This document shows positions 19,458 through 30,001 of a DNA stretch of 64,000 nt, in pieces (position 1 is the first letter of the stretch; every line of letters starts with the position of its first letter). The stretch comes from Colwellia sp. BRX10-3 (GTDB lineage Bacteria > Pseudomonadota > Gammaproteobacteria > Enterobacterales > Alteromonadaceae), in assembly GCF_014077505.1 (NCBI RefSeq), contig NZ_JACGWA010000009.1:1-64000 (forward strand), read 5' to 3'. A program made the position numbers and the translations under genes. A model generated the notes under the pieces. That model was not told the DNA's origin. It did not search any database and saw nothing but the letters and a program-made list of their open reading frames with translations.

Positions 19458-22295
19458 TTAAGCGAATTGACGAACTTCACCTTCACCGTCTACATTACTA
19501 ATACAACGTCCACATAACTCTGGGTGCTGCTCGTTTTGACCAATATCTTCAGTGACATGCCAACAACGATCACATTTAGCACCCTCAGCTGGTGCAACGG
19601 TTAACCATAAACCTTCAACTTCAGTGGCTAACGTATCTGCTGGCGCACTTTCAACAATTTCAACCACAGCTTTTGAGGTAATTAATACAAAGCGTAGCTC
19701 TTCACCTAGTTGTTGTAACTTTCCTGCAAGTTCAGCTGTAGTATATAATGTGACAGCTGCTTCAAGCGCTTTACCTACTTGCTTTTCTTTGCGAGCATTT
19801 TCAAGCGCTTTATTTACTTCTGTGCGCACTAATAAAAGCTCGTTCCAGTAATCATTATTGAAAACACTGGTAGTTGAAGCTTTTGGTAAGCCATCAAACC
19901 AGACACCGGTGAATACGAACTCTTCACGAGTATCACCTGATGCTGTTGGCAGTGCTTGCCAAATTTCTTGTGCGGTAAAAGATAAAATTGGTGCCATCCA
20001 ACGTGTCATTGCTTCAGCAATTAAATACATCGCTGTTTGACATGAACGACGAGCAACACTGTCTTCTTTCGCGGTGTACTGACGATCTTTAATAATATCT
20101 AAGTAAAAGCCACCAAGTTCTGTCGTACAGAAGTTCATTAACTTGTGCACAACCACGTGAAATTCATATTCGTCATAAGCAGCAATAATGTCTGCTTGTA
20201 ACTGCGCAGCTTTATCAACCGCCCACCGATCAAGTGCAACCATATCATCAAAAGCAATTGAATCTGTTTTTGGGTCAAAGCCATTTAAGTTTGATAATAA
20301 AAATCGTGAAGTATTTCGAATACGACGATAAGCATCAGCTTGGCGTTTAAATATTTCATCGCCTGCGGTGATCTCTTGGGTATAATTTACCGAGGCTGTC
20401 CATAAACGTAAAATATCTGCGCCTAAGGTATTAGTAATTTCTTTTGGCGTAATAACATTACCTAAAGATTTAGACATTTTATGGCCTTTAGCATCAACCA
20501 CAAAGCCATGCGTTAGCACTTGTTTATAAGGTGCTTTACCATTCATCGCTACAGAAGAGATCATTGAAGACATAAACCAACCGCGATGCTGATCCGAACC
20601 TTCTAAATACAAGTCAGCAATACCGTCAAATTCTTCACGAGCATTCACAACGGAATAATGCGTAGTACCAGAGTCAAACCAAACGTCGAGCGTGTCAGGG
20701 ACTTTTACGTATTCTTGTGCATCATTACCAATCAGCTCTGATGCCTCTAAATCAAACCATGCTTGAATGCCTTTTTCTTCAACACGTTTTGCGACGGTTT
20801 CAATTAACTCGATACTGCGAGGATGCAAGGCGCCGGTATCTTTATGAATGAACAATGCCATTGGCACGCCCCATGTACGCTGACGTGAAATACACCAATC
20901 AGGACGACCTTCAACCATAGATTCAATACGACGTTGACCCCAATCAGGGATCCACTGAGTTTTTTCAATCTCGCTTAATGAGTCTTGTCGTAAACCTTTA
21001 TTATCCATACTGATAAACCACTGCGGTGTAGCTCGGAAAATCAACGGAGTTTTATGACGCCAGCAATGCGGGTAAGAATGCTCTAGTGCATGATGATGCA
21101 CTAATGTGCCATGTTCTTTTAAGGTTTCAACTACATTCGCATTGGCTTTAAAAACATGCTGACCAGCAAATAGTGGTGTATCTTCTAAATAAACACCATT
21201 AGCGCCGACCGGATTTGCCACTTCTAAACCATATAATTTACCAACAACAAAATCTTCTACACCATGCCCTGGCGCAGTATGAACACAACCCGTACCAGAG
21301 TCAGTAGTAACATGCTCACCTAAAATAATCGGTACGGTAAAGTCATAAAATGGGTGTTTAAGTTGCACAAGGTCTAAATCACTACCTTTACAAAAACCTA
21401 ATGCGTGGTATTTATCAATACCAAAGCGGTCCATACACGAAGTTACTAGATCAGAGGCTAAGATAAAGCGTTCTTTGCCTTGCTCTGTTTCACATTGCAC
21501 TAAGCTATATTCTACTTCAGCATTAACTGAAACTGCACGGTTAGCAGGTAGTGTCCAAGGTGTAGTAGTCCAGATAACAACTGAAACTGAACCTTCACCT
21601 GCGTGATCTTCTGGATGATTAAACTTATCCGCAATACTTTGATCAACGGCAGTAAATTTCACATCAATCGCCGGTGATTGCTTATCTTGATATTCCACTT
21701 CAGCTTCTGCTAAAGATGAACCACAATCTGTACACCAATGCACGGGTTTGAACCCTTGGTGCAAATGGCCATTTTCAGCAATTTTACCCAATGAACGAAT
21801 AATATTAGCTTCGGTATCAAAATCCATCGTACGATAAGGCTTATCCCAATCGGCAAAAACACCTAAACGCTTGAAATCTTCACGTTGAGCATTAACTTGC
21901 TTGGCTGCGTATTCACGACACTTTTCACGAAAGACACTGGCAGACACTTTATGGCCAGGTTTACCAACCTTTTTCTCTACCATCAATTCAATCGGTAAAC
22001 CATGACAATCCCAACCCGGCACGTATGGCGCATTGAAATCTGATAAGGTTTTTGACTTAACAATAATGTCTTTCAAAATTTTATTAACAGAGTGACCTAA
22101 ATGAATATCGCCATTTGCATACGGTGGTCCGTCGTGCAAAATAAATGATTTTTTGCCTTTTTTAGCGGCTCGAATTTGACCGTATAAGTCTTTCTCTGCC
22201 CATTCTTTTAGCATATTCGGTTCACGATTTGCCATATTACCTTTCATCGCAAAAGAAGTTGCGGGCAAATTTAGGGTTTGCTTGTAATCACTCAT
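19458..22295 (-). CDS. ileS: isoleucyl-tRNA synthetase
   Basis: Class I aminoacyl-tRNA synthetase that charges tRNA-Ile. The 945-residue protein has the HIGH motif as HLGH within [16 protein letters not shown], the KMSKS loop in [10 protein letters not shown], the editing domain (about 200-400, with [12 protein letters not shown]), and the bacterial C-terminal zinc site CDRCWH...CGRC. The C-terminal zinc domain marks the ordinary bacterial type, not the mupirocin-resistant eukaryote-like type. It sits between ribF and lspA as in most gammaproteobacteria. Confidence 0.97.
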   Translation of the reverse strand: MSDYKQTLNLPATSFAMKGNMANREPNMLKEWAEKDLYGQIRAAKKGKKSFILHDGPPYANGDIHLGHSVNKILKDIIVKSKTLSDFNAPYVPGWDCHGLPIELMVEKKVGKPGHKVSASVFREKCREYAAKQVNAQREDFKRLGVFADWDKPYRTMDFDTEANIIRSLGKIAENGHLHQGFKPVHWCTDCGSSLAEAEVEYQDKQSPAIDVKFTAVDQSIADKFNHPEDHAGEGSVSVVIWTTTPWTLPANRAVSVNAEVEYSLVQCETEQGKERFILASDLVTSCMDRFGIDKYHALGFCKGSDLDLVQLKHPFYDFTVPIILGEHVTTDSGTGCVHTAPGHGVEDFVVGKLYGLEVANPVGANGVYLEDTPLFAGQHVFKANANVVETLKEHGTLVHHHALEHSYPHCWRHKTPLIFRATPQWFISMDNKGLRQDSLSEIEKTQWIPDWGQRRIESMVEGRPDWCISRQRTWGVPMALFIHKDTGALHPRSIELIETVAKRVEEKGIQAWFDLEASELIGNDAQEYVKVPDTLDVWFDSGTTHYSVVNAREEFDGIADLYLEGSDQHRGWFMSSMISSVAMNGKAPYKQVLTHGFVVDAKGHKMSKSLGNVITPKEITNTLGADILRLWTASVNYTQEITAGDEIFKRQADAYRRIRNTSRFLLSNLNGFDPKTDSIAFDDMVALDRWAVDKAAQLQADIIAAYDEYEFHVVVHKLMNFCTTELGGFYLDIIKDRQYTAKEDSVARRSCQTAMYLIAEAMTRWMAPILSFTAQEIWQALPTASGDTREEFVFTGVWFDGLPKASTTSVFNNDYWNELLLVRTEVNKALENARKEKQVGKALEAAVTLYTTAELAGKLQQLGEELRFVLITSKAVVEIVESAPADTLATEVEGLWLTVAPAEGAKCDRCWHVTEDIGQNEQHPELCGRCISNVDGEGEVRQFA

Positions 22296-22403
22296 TAAAA
22301 TAAATATCCGTTGTCTTAGTCACTGAAGCTTTGCTCAGTGTGGTGTTATATTTTTGTGCTTAATTTATCGCTAGTTTATCGCTAATTAATAGCGGCGATG
22401 TCG

Positions 22404-23351
22404 TTAAGTTATCGCTAAATTCTGCACAAAAGTGCGAGCTTGTTCTGTATCAATACCAATTTGCTCAATAAGTGCAGATAACGAACTAAATTTCTGTTCG
22501 CTACGTAGTTTTTTCAACATAACTACTTCAATGATTGCACCGTATAAATTGTTATCAAAATTGAATATATGTACTTCTAATTGTTGCCGAATACCGGCAA
22601 CTGTTGGTCTTGAACCTATGTTTGCAACACCATAGTGTTCACCAAACTGGCTGTTAACCTGCACCACGTAAACCCCTGAAACAGGAGAAACACGGCGTTT
22701 TAATCTTATATTTGCGGTAGGAAAACCCATTTCACGGCCACGTTTATCGCCATGAAAAACCTTGCCAATAATTGAATATGGTCGCCCGAGCATGGTTTTC
22801 GCGCCGTCTAAATCATCTTTCTCTAATAACTGCCTAATTGCTGTACTGCTGACTCGACAACCCGCTAACTTATGGCTTGCGGTATCAGTTACCGAAAAGT
22901 CATACTTTTTTCCAGCCGCTTTAAGCATGGAAAAATCACCTTGGCGATTTTTACCAAAATGAAAATCATCGCCAACAATTAAGTGTTTTATCGCTAAGCG
23001 TTTTACTAATAGTTCTTTAATAAACGTCTCAGCGCTTAGACTAGCAAATTTCCTATTAAAATTGATACAAATTAATCTATCTATACCTAAGTTTTTTAAT
23101 AATGCATATTTGTCACGTAATCGACATAATCGTGCTGGCGCGGTTTCTGGCGAAAATAGCTCTTGTGGCTGAGGTTCAAATACCAATACCGCTGCTTCGC
23201 AATCTAATTCTTTTGCTTTTGCAACTAACGCTAGAATCACTTGTTTATGCCCTAAGTGAACACCGTCAAAATTTCCGATCGTTAACACGCAACCTTGACG
23301 ATTTTTAACGTCACTAATACGCATATTATGAATGCCACGTGTTAATTGCAT
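22404..23351 (-). CDS. ribF: bifunctional riboflavin kinase / FAD synthetase
   Basis: Converts riboflavin to FMN and FMN to FAD. The 315-residue protein has an N-terminal nucleotidyltransferase domain with TIGNFDGVHLGHKQVI (about 25-40) and VGDDFHFGKNRQGD. The C-terminal flavokinase domain has GREMGFPTANIRL and SGVYVV. The start at 23351 (MQLTRGIHNM) matches the family, which begins a few residues before the R/G-I-x-N segment. It lies between murJ and ileS on the same strand. Confidence 0.95.
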   Translation of the reverse strand: MQLTRGIHNMRISDVKNRQGCVLTIGNFDGVHLGHKQVILALVAKAKELDCEAAVLVFEPQPQELFSPETAPARLCRLRDKYALLKNLGIDRLICINFNRKFASLSAETFIKELLVKRLAIKHLIVGDDFHFGKNRQGDFSMLKAAGKKYDFSVTDTASHKLAGCRVSSTAIRQLLEKDDLDGAKTMLGRPYSIIGKVFHGDKRGREMGFPTANIRLKRRVSPVSGVYVVQVNSQFGEHYGVANIGSRPTVAGIRQQLEVHIFNFDNNLYGAIIEVVMLKKLRSEQKFSSLSALIEQIGIDTEQARTFVQNLAIT

Positions 23352-23485
23352 GAAATTAAAAAACCTTACTGCTAATAGTGCTTTACTACGAGCTAAATCA
23401 TTAAAGAATAAAAACCGATGAATTATATATTAGTCAGCAATAAGAATCAGCCTTTAGCGATAGATATTTCAAGATAAATCTGGTC

Positions 23486-25066
23486 TTAATTAAGCCTATT
23501 TTGTGCAACCTTAATATCTGAAAGTCGAATACCTAATAAAAGTAAGCAAATTAAATAACTCGATATGCCACAAAAAATACAAATAACCAGTTGCTGCACT
23601 TGTTTGATAAAGCCATAAGACAGCCAAACATCAAAGTCAGGGGATATTTGATAAACAATGAAGGCCATTACCCCAGCAGAGATCACAAGACGAGTGATAA
23701 ACCACCAAGTTTTGCTCGACAACTGAAAAACATTAGCGGATTTTAGTCCATGATAGAGCATCATAGCATTAAGTGTGGCTGATAAAGTTGTTGCGATAGC
23801 TAAGCCAACATAACCAAAAAATGGTGCCAGCATCATATTAAAGACCATATTGGCCACCATCGCCTTTATAGCAATTTTCACTGGTGTTTTAGTATCTTGG
23901 CGAGCATAAAACCCGGGTGCTAATACTTTAATAAACATAAAGCTCAGTAAGCCCGAAAGGTAAGCAAATAATGCGTAAGACACTTGTAAAACTTCATGCT
24001 GAGTAAATTCTCCTCGCATAAATAGCACCATAATAATTGGCTGCGCTAGCACCATTAAACCTGCTAAAGCCGGCCAACCAAATAGAGAGACAATTCTAAG
24101 TCCCCAATCTATCGTGTCACTAAATTCTTGCGTGTCTTTTTTGGTATGTAATTTAGCTAAGCTAGGTAATATTACTGTCGCAATACCAATACCAAATAGA
24201 CCAAGTGGAAATTCCAATAGACGGTCAGCGTAATATAACCAACTAATAGAACCCGTAATCAACATACTGGCGATAATGGTATCAAGGAGTAAATTTATTT
24301 GCGTTACCGACACACCAAAAAGCGCAGGAATAATCAGTTTACGTATTTTAGTGACGCCAGGAGAGTTCCATGACCATGTAGGTTTAACCAGAGCACCCGC
24401 ACGATATAAAAAGGGTAATTGGAAAGAAAATTGAATAAAACCACCTAAAAACACCCCCCAAGCAAGAGCAAAAGCAGGGTTGTCCATCACTGGCGCTAAG
24501 TAGATAGCACAAGCAATTATTCCTACGTTTAATAAAACCGGAGTGAACGCTGAAACAGCAAAGCGACCATAGGTATTTAATATCGCGCCTGAAAGTGCCG
24601 TAAAGCTGACAAACCACAAATAGGGAAAAGTAATTTTTAATAACGTGCTAGCAAGATCAAATTTTTCGCTAGCGGGTCCATCATTTAACCAGTCTAAAAA
24701 CCAACCAAAGCCAAACAATGCCACAATTAATGGCGACGCTATCATGCCAAATAAGGTAACTATGGTAATAATAACGCCAAGTGTGCCTGAAACTTGGGCA
24801 ATTAATTTACGGGTTTCATTGGTGGTATGTTCTTCATCAAGTGTGTGGTATTCACTTAATACCGGCACAAAGGCTTGCGCAAATGCACCTTCGGCAAAAA
24901 GACGGCGCAAAAAATTAGGTATTTTATTAGCGAAGAAGAATACGTCAGCAGATGCCCCTGCTCCCATAATATTGGCGATAACAACATCTCGCACTAAGCC
25001 AAGCACACGTGAAATTAATGTCATAGCACTGACAATAAGTCCCGACTTAATTAATTTTTTACTCAA
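23486..25066 (-). CDS. murJ: lipid II flippase MurJ
   Basis: Multi-pass inner-membrane flippase (MOP superfamily) for the peptidoglycan precursor lipid II. The 526-residue protein has about 14 hydrophobic segments. The N-terminal family sequence SKKLIKSGLIVSAMTLISRVLGLVRD is present, including the conserved SRVLGLVRD arginines, and the FFFANKIPNFLRRLFAEGAF box follows. The start is TTG at 25066, with GAGG nine bases upstream. No in-frame ATG lies nearby. Short ATTTT repeats (25086-25107) lie just upstream. It is the first gene of the murJ-ribF-ileS-lspA-fkpB-ispH run. Confidence 0.95.
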   Translation of the reverse strand: MSKKLIKSGLIVSAMTLISRVLGLVRDVVIANIMGAGASADVFFFANKIPNFLRRLFAEGAFAQAFVPVLSEYHTLDEEHTTNETRKLIAQVSGTLGVIITIVTLFGMIASPLIVALFGFGWFLDWLNDGPASEKFDLASTLLKITFPYLWFVSFTALSGAILNTYGRFAVSAFTPVLLNVGIIACAIYLAPVMDNPAFALAWGVFLGGFIQFSFQLPFLYRAGALVKPTWSWNSPGVTKIRKLIIPALFGVSVTQINLLLDTIIASMLITGSISWLYYADRLLEFPLGLFGIGIATVILPSLAKLHTKKDTQEFSDTIDWGLRIVSLFGWPALAGLMVLAQPIIMVLFMRGEFTQHEVLQVSYALFAYLSGLLSFMFIKVLAPGFYARQDTKTPVKIAIKAMVANMVFNMMLAPFFGYVGLAIATTLSATLNAMMLYHGLKSANVFQLSSKTWWFITRLVISAGVMAFIVYQISPDFDVWLSYGFIKQVQQLVICIFCGISSYLICLLLLGIRLSDIKVAQNRLN

Positions 25067-25548
25067 GCAGTTAACCTCAATGTAATTTTTATTTTATTTT
25101 ATTTTATTAAGCGTTTTCGACACATTCATGTCCGCTGGATCAGCGGATACAAATATTAATGAATGATTTAACCAGCAAAAATTAAGCTTAATATACAATA
25201 TTTTCCTATTATGCGGCTTTTACAAATTGATAGACAATACTTTAATACTTTAACAATTGAGTTTTGTTAATAATATAATAACGCACCATCTATGGTCTAA
25301 AAGTGAATTTTTTGAGAAAAAAGTAATATAAATAGCAAATATATCGAAAATTAATCAAATCTAGGTACAACAGCACTTCCAACTTTTAACTAAAAACTTT
25401 AGAATGCGCCATTGGTTTTATTTATACAAACGGGTAATTATCCGATCGGTCAAATTAAAGCGGTAAATTATTTGACAAACCAGTTAAAAACAGGCATATT
25501 TCGTCGCCTTAAATTTAGGCAATATTTATTCAATTTTAGGAGTTCACC
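25067..25548. other. divergent intergenic region murJ/rpsT
   Basis: A 482-nt AT-rich region. It holds four ATTTT-type repeats near the murJ start (25086-25107), a 6-bp hairpin (TCCGCT / AGCGGA, 25131-25147), and the rpsT promoters towards the right. No coding sequence is apparent. Confidence 0.5.
25472..25500 (+). promoter_or_regulatory. rpsT promoter
   Basis: TTGACA (25472-25477), a 17-nt spacer and CATATT (25495-25500), about 45 nt before the rpsT start codon. A second candidate -10, TAGAAT (25400-25405), is followed by a GCGCC discriminator typical of stringently controlled ribosomal promoters. Two promoters would match the arrangement known for E. coli rpsT. Confidence 0.55.
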
Positions 25549-25809
25549 TTGGCTAACTCAAAGTCTGCTAAGAAGCGCGCATTACAATCTGAAAAGCGCC
25601 GTCAACACAATGCAAGCCGTCGCTCAATGATGCGTACTTTACTTAAAAAAGTAATTTCTGCTATCGAAGCCGGTGACAAAGAAAAAGCATCTACAGAATT
25701 TGCTGCTGCTGCACCGATTTTAGATCGTTATGCAAGCAAAGGTCTTATTCATAAAAATAAAGCCGCTCGTAGCAAGAGCCGTATAAACGCTGCTATAAAA
25801 GCGCTTTAA
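25549..25809 (+). CDS. rpsT: 30S ribosomal protein S20
   Basis: Primary-binding 16S rRNA protein of 86 residues, with the standard lysine- and arginine-rich sequence [18 protein letters not shown] and the end [11 protein letters not shown]. The start codon is TTG, with AGGAG seven bases upstream. E. coli rpsT also uses UUG, and there the weak codon is tied to autogenous translational control, so the feature looks conserved. It is divergent from murJ and followed by a strong terminator. Confidence 0.97.
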   Translation: MANSKSAKKRALQSEKRRQHNASRRSMMRTLLKKVISAIEAGDKEKASTEFAAAAPILDRYASKGLIHKNKAARSKSRINAAIKAL

Positions 25810-25826
25810 TTTTTTGTAAAGAATTA

Positions 25827-25852
25827 AAAAACCGGCTTATGCCGGTTTTTTT
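25827..25852 (+). terminator. rpsT terminator
   Basis: A perfect 10-bp stem (AAAAACCGGC / GCCGGTTTTT) with loop TTAT and seven T residues, 17 nt after the rpsT stop. Confidence 0.88.
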
Positions 25853-25953
25853 ATATCTGAAATTCCTTAAGTTGAAGATTTTATTATTCTTTGAGCTTGC
25901 GCTTATCAGTGATTTTGTTAGTCTCTAGCCGGTATTTATAAAGAGAGACTTAC

Positions 25954-27612
25954 ATGAAAATTTCAAAAATCACTTATATGCTCATCATAGCTGGCACTCT
26001 AACGGCTTGTGGTGGCAACAACACCGAAGCAACCACGTCTGCAAGTGTTAACTTATTACCCGAATATCAAAACCGCTTAGATATATACAAAACAGTAACC
26101 TTAAGTGCCGATCTATCGCACTTATCAACTAACCAGAAAAAAATGCTGTCTCTACTCATCGAAGCCTCAGACATTATCGACGATCTTTTCTGGCAACAAG
26201 CTTTTGGTCAAGACAAAATCAGCTTTTTAGCTTCTATAAGTGATGAAAAAGTTAGAGAGTTTGCCCGTATTAATTATGGTCCTTGGGATCGACTAAATGG
26301 CGACAAAGCTTTTCTAACCAATACAGCAGCTAAAAACCATGGCGCTCAGTTCTATCCTGGCGATATGAGTAAAGCCGAGTTTGAAAAAGCAACATTTGAT
26401 GACAAAAATGGTTTGTATTCACTGGTAATAAGAAACAAAGATGGTGAATTAAGCACTATTGCTTTTTCAGAAGCCTATAGTGATGAAATTAATCGCATTG
26501 CGGTAATTTTAGAAAAAGCTTCAACCTTTGCTGATGACAAAGAGTTCGCTAATTATCTTAATATGCGCGCTAAGGCAATACGTAATGACGACTTCCAAGC
26601 TTCTGACTTTGCTTGGATGGATATGAAAAACAATCCTATTGATATTGTCATAGGCCCGATTGAAACTTATGAAGATCAACTTTTTGGTTACCGTGCTGCA
26701 TTTGAATCTTACGTACTGATCAAAGATATGTCGTGGAGCGAAAAGCTCGCCAAATACGCCGCATTTTTACCTGAATTACAACGTGGCTTGCCCGTAAGTA
26801 AAAAATATAAAGCTGAAGTCCCAGGCTCAGATGCTGACTTAAACGCTTATGATGTTATTTATTATGCTGGCCATGCAAATGCGGGTGGTAAAACTATCGC
26901 GATTAATTTACCCAATGACGAACAGGTACAACTAGAAAAAGGGACTCGTCGCCTGCAGCTAAAAAATGCTATGCGAGCAAAGTTCGATGCTATTATGACC
27001 CCAATTGCCGAAACACTGATTGTGCCAGAACAACGTAAAAATGTAACCTTTACGGCATTTTTCGCTAATACTATGTTTCATGAAGTTGCACACGGTTTAG
27101 GCATTAAAAACACCATTAATGACAAAGGTAGTGTTCGCCAGTCATTAAAAGAGCACGCTTCAGCCTTAGAAGAAGGCAAAGCAGACATTCTAGGGCTTTA
27201 CATGATACGCCAATTACTAGCTAAAAACGTTATCACCGAAGGCACGCTAGAAGACTATTACACAACCTTCTTAACCGGCATATTCCGCTCAGTTCGCTTT
27301 GGTGCAAGTTCGGCTCACGGTAAAGCTAATATGGTGCGTTTTAATTACTTTGCAGAACAAAATGCATTCTCACGAAATGAACAAGGTTTATATAGCGTTA
27401 ATGTCGATAGAATGACTGCCGCCATTGACTCTTTATCTGAACTTATTTTGACGCTACAAGGAAACGGTGATTACGATGGCGTTGATAAATTAGTCGCAAA
27501 AAGTGGAGTTATTAACAGTAATTTAGCGACAGATTTAGCAAGTTTAGAAACAGCAAAGATCCCTGTCGACATCACCTTTAAACAAGGTAAAAAAGTACTT
27601 GGCTTAAATTAG
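25954..27612 (+). CDS. M49-like (dipeptidyl peptidase III family) metallopeptidase lipoprotein
   Basis: A 552-residue lipoprotein: signal peptide with lipobox LTAC (lipidated C19), then a large enzyme domain. The zinc site is HEVAH (376-380), followed after 25 residues by EEGKAD (406-411). This spacing and the EE-x-x-AD motif resemble the DPP III/M49 zinc hydrolases, where classic members have HELLGH and EECRAE. The shorter HExxH form is the one seen in bacterial DPP III-like proteins. It would act in the periplasm or on the outer membrane on peptides. Its exact substrate cannot be told. An AGAGAG ribosome site precedes the ATG and a strong terminator follows. Confidence 0.78.
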   Translation: MKISKITYMLIIAGTLTACGGNNTEATTSASVNLLPEYQNRLDIYKTVTLSADLSHLSTNQKKMLSLLIEASDIIDDLFWQQAFGQDKISFLASISDEKVREFARINYGPWDRLNGDKAFLTNTAAKNHGAQFYPGDMSKAEFEKATFDDKNGLYSLVIRNKDGELSTIAFSEAYSDEINRIAVILEKASTFADDKEFANYLNMRAKAIRNDDFQASDFAWMDMKNNPIDIVIGPIETYEDQLFGYRAAFESYVLIKDMSWSEKLAKYAAFLPELQRGLPVSKKYKAEVPGSDADLNAYDVIYYAGHANAGGKTIAINLPNDEQVQLEKGTRRLQLKNAMRAKFDAIMTPIAETLIVPEQRKNVTFTAFFANTMFHEVAHGLGIKNTINDKGSVRQSLKEHASALEEGKADILGLYMIRQLLAKNVITEGTLEDYYTTFLTGIFRSVRFGASSAHGKANMVRFNYFAEQNAFSRNEQGLYSVNVDRMTAAIDSLSELILTLQGNGDYDGVDKLVAKSGVINSNLATDLASLETAKIPVDITFKQGKKVLGLN

Positions 27613-27652
27613 TCAAAAACTACTATGGCTAAATAGTACGCATATCGAATCC

Positions 27653-27688
27653 ATCAAGGCTAAACATCTGTTTAGCCTTGATTTTTTT
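27653..27688 (+). terminator. terminator of the M49-like gene
   Basis: A 14-bp perfect stem (ATCAAGGCTAAACA / TGTTTAGCCTTGAT) with a minimal loop, followed by a run of T residues. It starts about 40 nt after the stop codon. Confidence 0.85.
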
Positions 27689-27699
27689 CCATTTTTTAA

Positions 27700-28195
27700 A
27701 ATAATGTATACCAATACTGGCTGTCCCTAAGATACCTATTCAAAAACTGATCACAACTTAAATATATATTTCTTAACTGGTGACCCCGCGTTTTAAAAAT
27801 AGTAATTTAAAGTAATTGTAAAGGTGCCGGTTAAAAATATTTGGTTTTGTGATGATTGTGGTTAGCTAAGCTAGCTGCGTGATGACTGATAAATTATCAA
27901 CCAGTAGTGAGCAAAACGATTACCGGTTAAAGGCAGGTAATAACGGGTTAATCCAACTAGCAACTGGCATTGTTGGGCTATTAGAAAATAACACCTTAAA
28001 TTGGCCGTTTACTTCTCATCAGGAGTAAGGTCTGAATATTCGAAAAATTATACTCCTCGTGGCAACCACTAGGCGGTTGAAGCTCAATTAAAATCAATTA
28101 AAATCAATTAAATCAAAATAAATAAACTTTATTGAAACGATAACCTAGTTTGCGAGGTCAATTTAGTTAAGCAATCACTTATATGAGTATCTCAA
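27700..28195. other. long intergenic region
   Basis: About 500 nt between the M49-like gene's terminator and the TlpA-like gene. It contains a 48-codon ORF (27882-28028, listed separately) and a short tandem repeat of TCAATTAAAA, nearly three units, at 28084-28112. No transposase remnant, RNA gene or clear promoter was recognised. Confidence 0.45.
27882..28028 (+). CDS. small ORF of unknown function
   Basis: Forty-eight codons from ATG 27882 (or GTG 27879) to TAA. The product begins MTDKLSTSSEQNDYRLK, has a central hydrophobic stretch GLIQLATGIVGLLE and ends NWPFTSHQE. Its composition looks like a real soluble peptide with a short amphipathic or hydrophobic core. There is no good ribosome-binding site and I do not recognise a family. 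It could be a small gene, the remnant of a larger one, or chance. Confidence 0.25.
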   Translation: MTDKLSTSSEQNDYRLKAGNNGLIQLATGIVGLLENNTLNWPFTSHQE

Positions 28196-28708
28196 TTGAT
28201 TTATCTACAAACTTTTAGCAAAAAATTAATTACTGTCGCTTTGGTCACATTCAGCTTGTTTTCGATAAATGCCAATGCAGAAGAGTCTGCCGTTGCGCCA
28301 CAAGCACCCGTTTGGCAACTTAAAACTCAATCTGGAGACACTATCTCTTCAGCACAATTCGATGGACAAGCAACAATTTTACATTTTTGGGCGACTTGGT
28401 GTCCTTATTGTAAAGTGCTACAACCAAAACTAGTCGAGCTTGAAAAGAAATATCAACAGCAAGGTGTTAAGCTCGTTGCTATTAGCTTTAATGAAGATGA
28501 CGGCGCATTACCACAAGATGAGTTAACCGCTAGAGGCTATAGCTTTCCTACTGCCGTTAACGGCGATGAAGTTGCTATGATTTATGGCGTAAAAGGCACA
28601 CCAACCACATATTTTATCAATAAGAACAACCAAGTTATATTCAAATATACTAGCTCTGACACTTCAGACCCGCGCCTTGAACTGGCGGTTAAAGAGATAG
28701 TTAAATAA
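28196..28708 (+). CDS. exported TlpA/ResA-like thioredoxin
   Basis: Periplasmic thiol-disulfide protein of 170 residues. A hydrophobic signal (LITVALVTFSLFSINANA, about 11-28) is followed by a thioredoxin fold with the active site WCPYC (68-72) and the cis-proline region GVKGTPTTYFI. The family reduces disulfides in apocytochromes or client proteins; the redox partner is not visible here. The frame opens with TTG at 28196, with GAG eight bases upstream and an in-frame stop just before. No ATG is available at a better position, so the start is uncertain by a few residues. Confidence 0.82.
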   Translation: MIYLQTFSKKLITVALVTFSLFSINANAEESAVAPQAPVWQLKTQSGDTISSAQFDGQATILHFWATWCPYCKVLQPKLVELEKKYQQQGVKLVAISFNEDDGALPQDELTARGYSFPTAVNGDEVAMIYGVKGTPTTYFINKNNQVIFKYTSSDTSDPRLELAVKEIVK

Positions 28709-28846
28709 CAAGTTAACTCTAGATATTGATACACAAATAAAAAGTAATTTATATACCTTTGACTTATTAAGTGATCTGATTTTTCATAAGCAAAGGTCGA
28801 TAAATACAAAGGCATTTTTCAATAATGTTAGATAGTCGAGTAATGG

Positions 28847-30001
28847 CTAAGTAGCTGCACTTAACTGATATAATTGCTTTTTATACTTACGCTTTTGCTG
28901 TGGCTCATGTAACCACATTAGTGATTGTTCCAATGTTGAAATTGCTTGTTGTTTCTTATCTTGTAAAAGATAAACTTCATGTAGCTCAAAATAGGCTTGC
29001 TTCACGTAAGGTGCTAACTTAATTACCTTACGGTAAAAGCGCTCAGCATCACTATAGTCATTGTTATATCTCGCTAACTGGGCTTTTTCCAACCAATGAT
29101 ACGGGTTAGGATCATAAATATTTTCAATACGAAACTTAATGTCTTCTGCTTGTTTTAACCTACCCTGCTGCTGCAATAAATTAACATAGTTATCTAAAAC
29201 GCTAATGTTTACATCGGTACTTGCCATTGCAGCTAAATACAAGCTCTCAGCACTTTCTACATCACCTTTTTTCTTATGTAATAAAGCCAGTAAGTTTATC
29301 GATGAAACATTATTTTGGTCCAGTGAATAAGCATGCTTTGCATAAGCAAACGCGCTATCAAAGTCTTTCTTAATATAAAGCTCAGCGCCTTTATTTACAT
29401 AATACATCGCTAAAAATTTATTAGAATTTACTAATTTAGAACGAATATTTCCTTCTTGTGGAAGGTAATCAATAACTATAGCGGGACGGTGAATATAAAA
29501 GTAATCAGCTTCAGCGACAAAACTAGGATCATACAACAAAGACTGCACATGGCTTGAAGACAAAATAACGTTACCGTGCTTTTCGTAAATAGGTAATGAG
29601 TGCATTTTTCGGTAGTCCATCTCAACACCAACAAGTCGAGAAAATGCTGTGGTTAATATTGCCAAACTCATACAATTGCCACTATTTTTGGACATTGCTT
29701 CAGTAGCTGTATAAGTTTTACCGTAATAGGTAAATTTAGATAAGTTACTTTCTAAAAAGCGTTTAACCGCTTCATGTGGCAAATACCCTTTAACAATTTG
29801 TTGCCGATAAAAGTTTAAAAATTCTTCTTGCTGCTGCTCTGTTAGCGTATATAAATCTGCTTCAGAAACTACAGGATTATTAGGTGTAAATAAACTCGCA
29901 TTCAAATCGACTCTTGTTGGTTGTACTTTCTCATACTGACTACTCGTACACCCTATACATGCACCGAGAGTCAATACCAACAATCACTTTAGATATTTCA
30001 T
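28847..30001 (-). pseudogene. tetratricopeptide lipoprotein with a stop codon in the signal peptide
   Basis: The open frame (28847-29983) encodes 378 residues: a transglutaminase-like segment with SGNCMSLAI (cysteine near residue 104) and a TPR domain from about 200 to the end. The natural start appears to be ATG at 30001, which has AAGGA seven bases upstream. From there the codons are M-K-Y-L-K-stop(TGA)-L-L-V-L-T-L-G-A-C, a complete lipoprotein signal with lipobox LGAC, interrupted only by the TGA (29984-29986). One base (TGG to TGA) would explain it. Either the gene is newly inactivated, it restarts weakly at the TTG right after the stop, or it is a sequencing error. The body is otherwise intact. 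Confidence 0.6.

Noticed and set aside
24645-25085. 146-codon ORF antisense to murJ
   Set aside because: Shadow of a membrane-protein gene; no start site or conserved motif.
28084-28112. Nearly three copies of TCAATTAAAA
   Set aside because: Too short and simple for a CRISPR or origin iteron array; likely slippage repeat.
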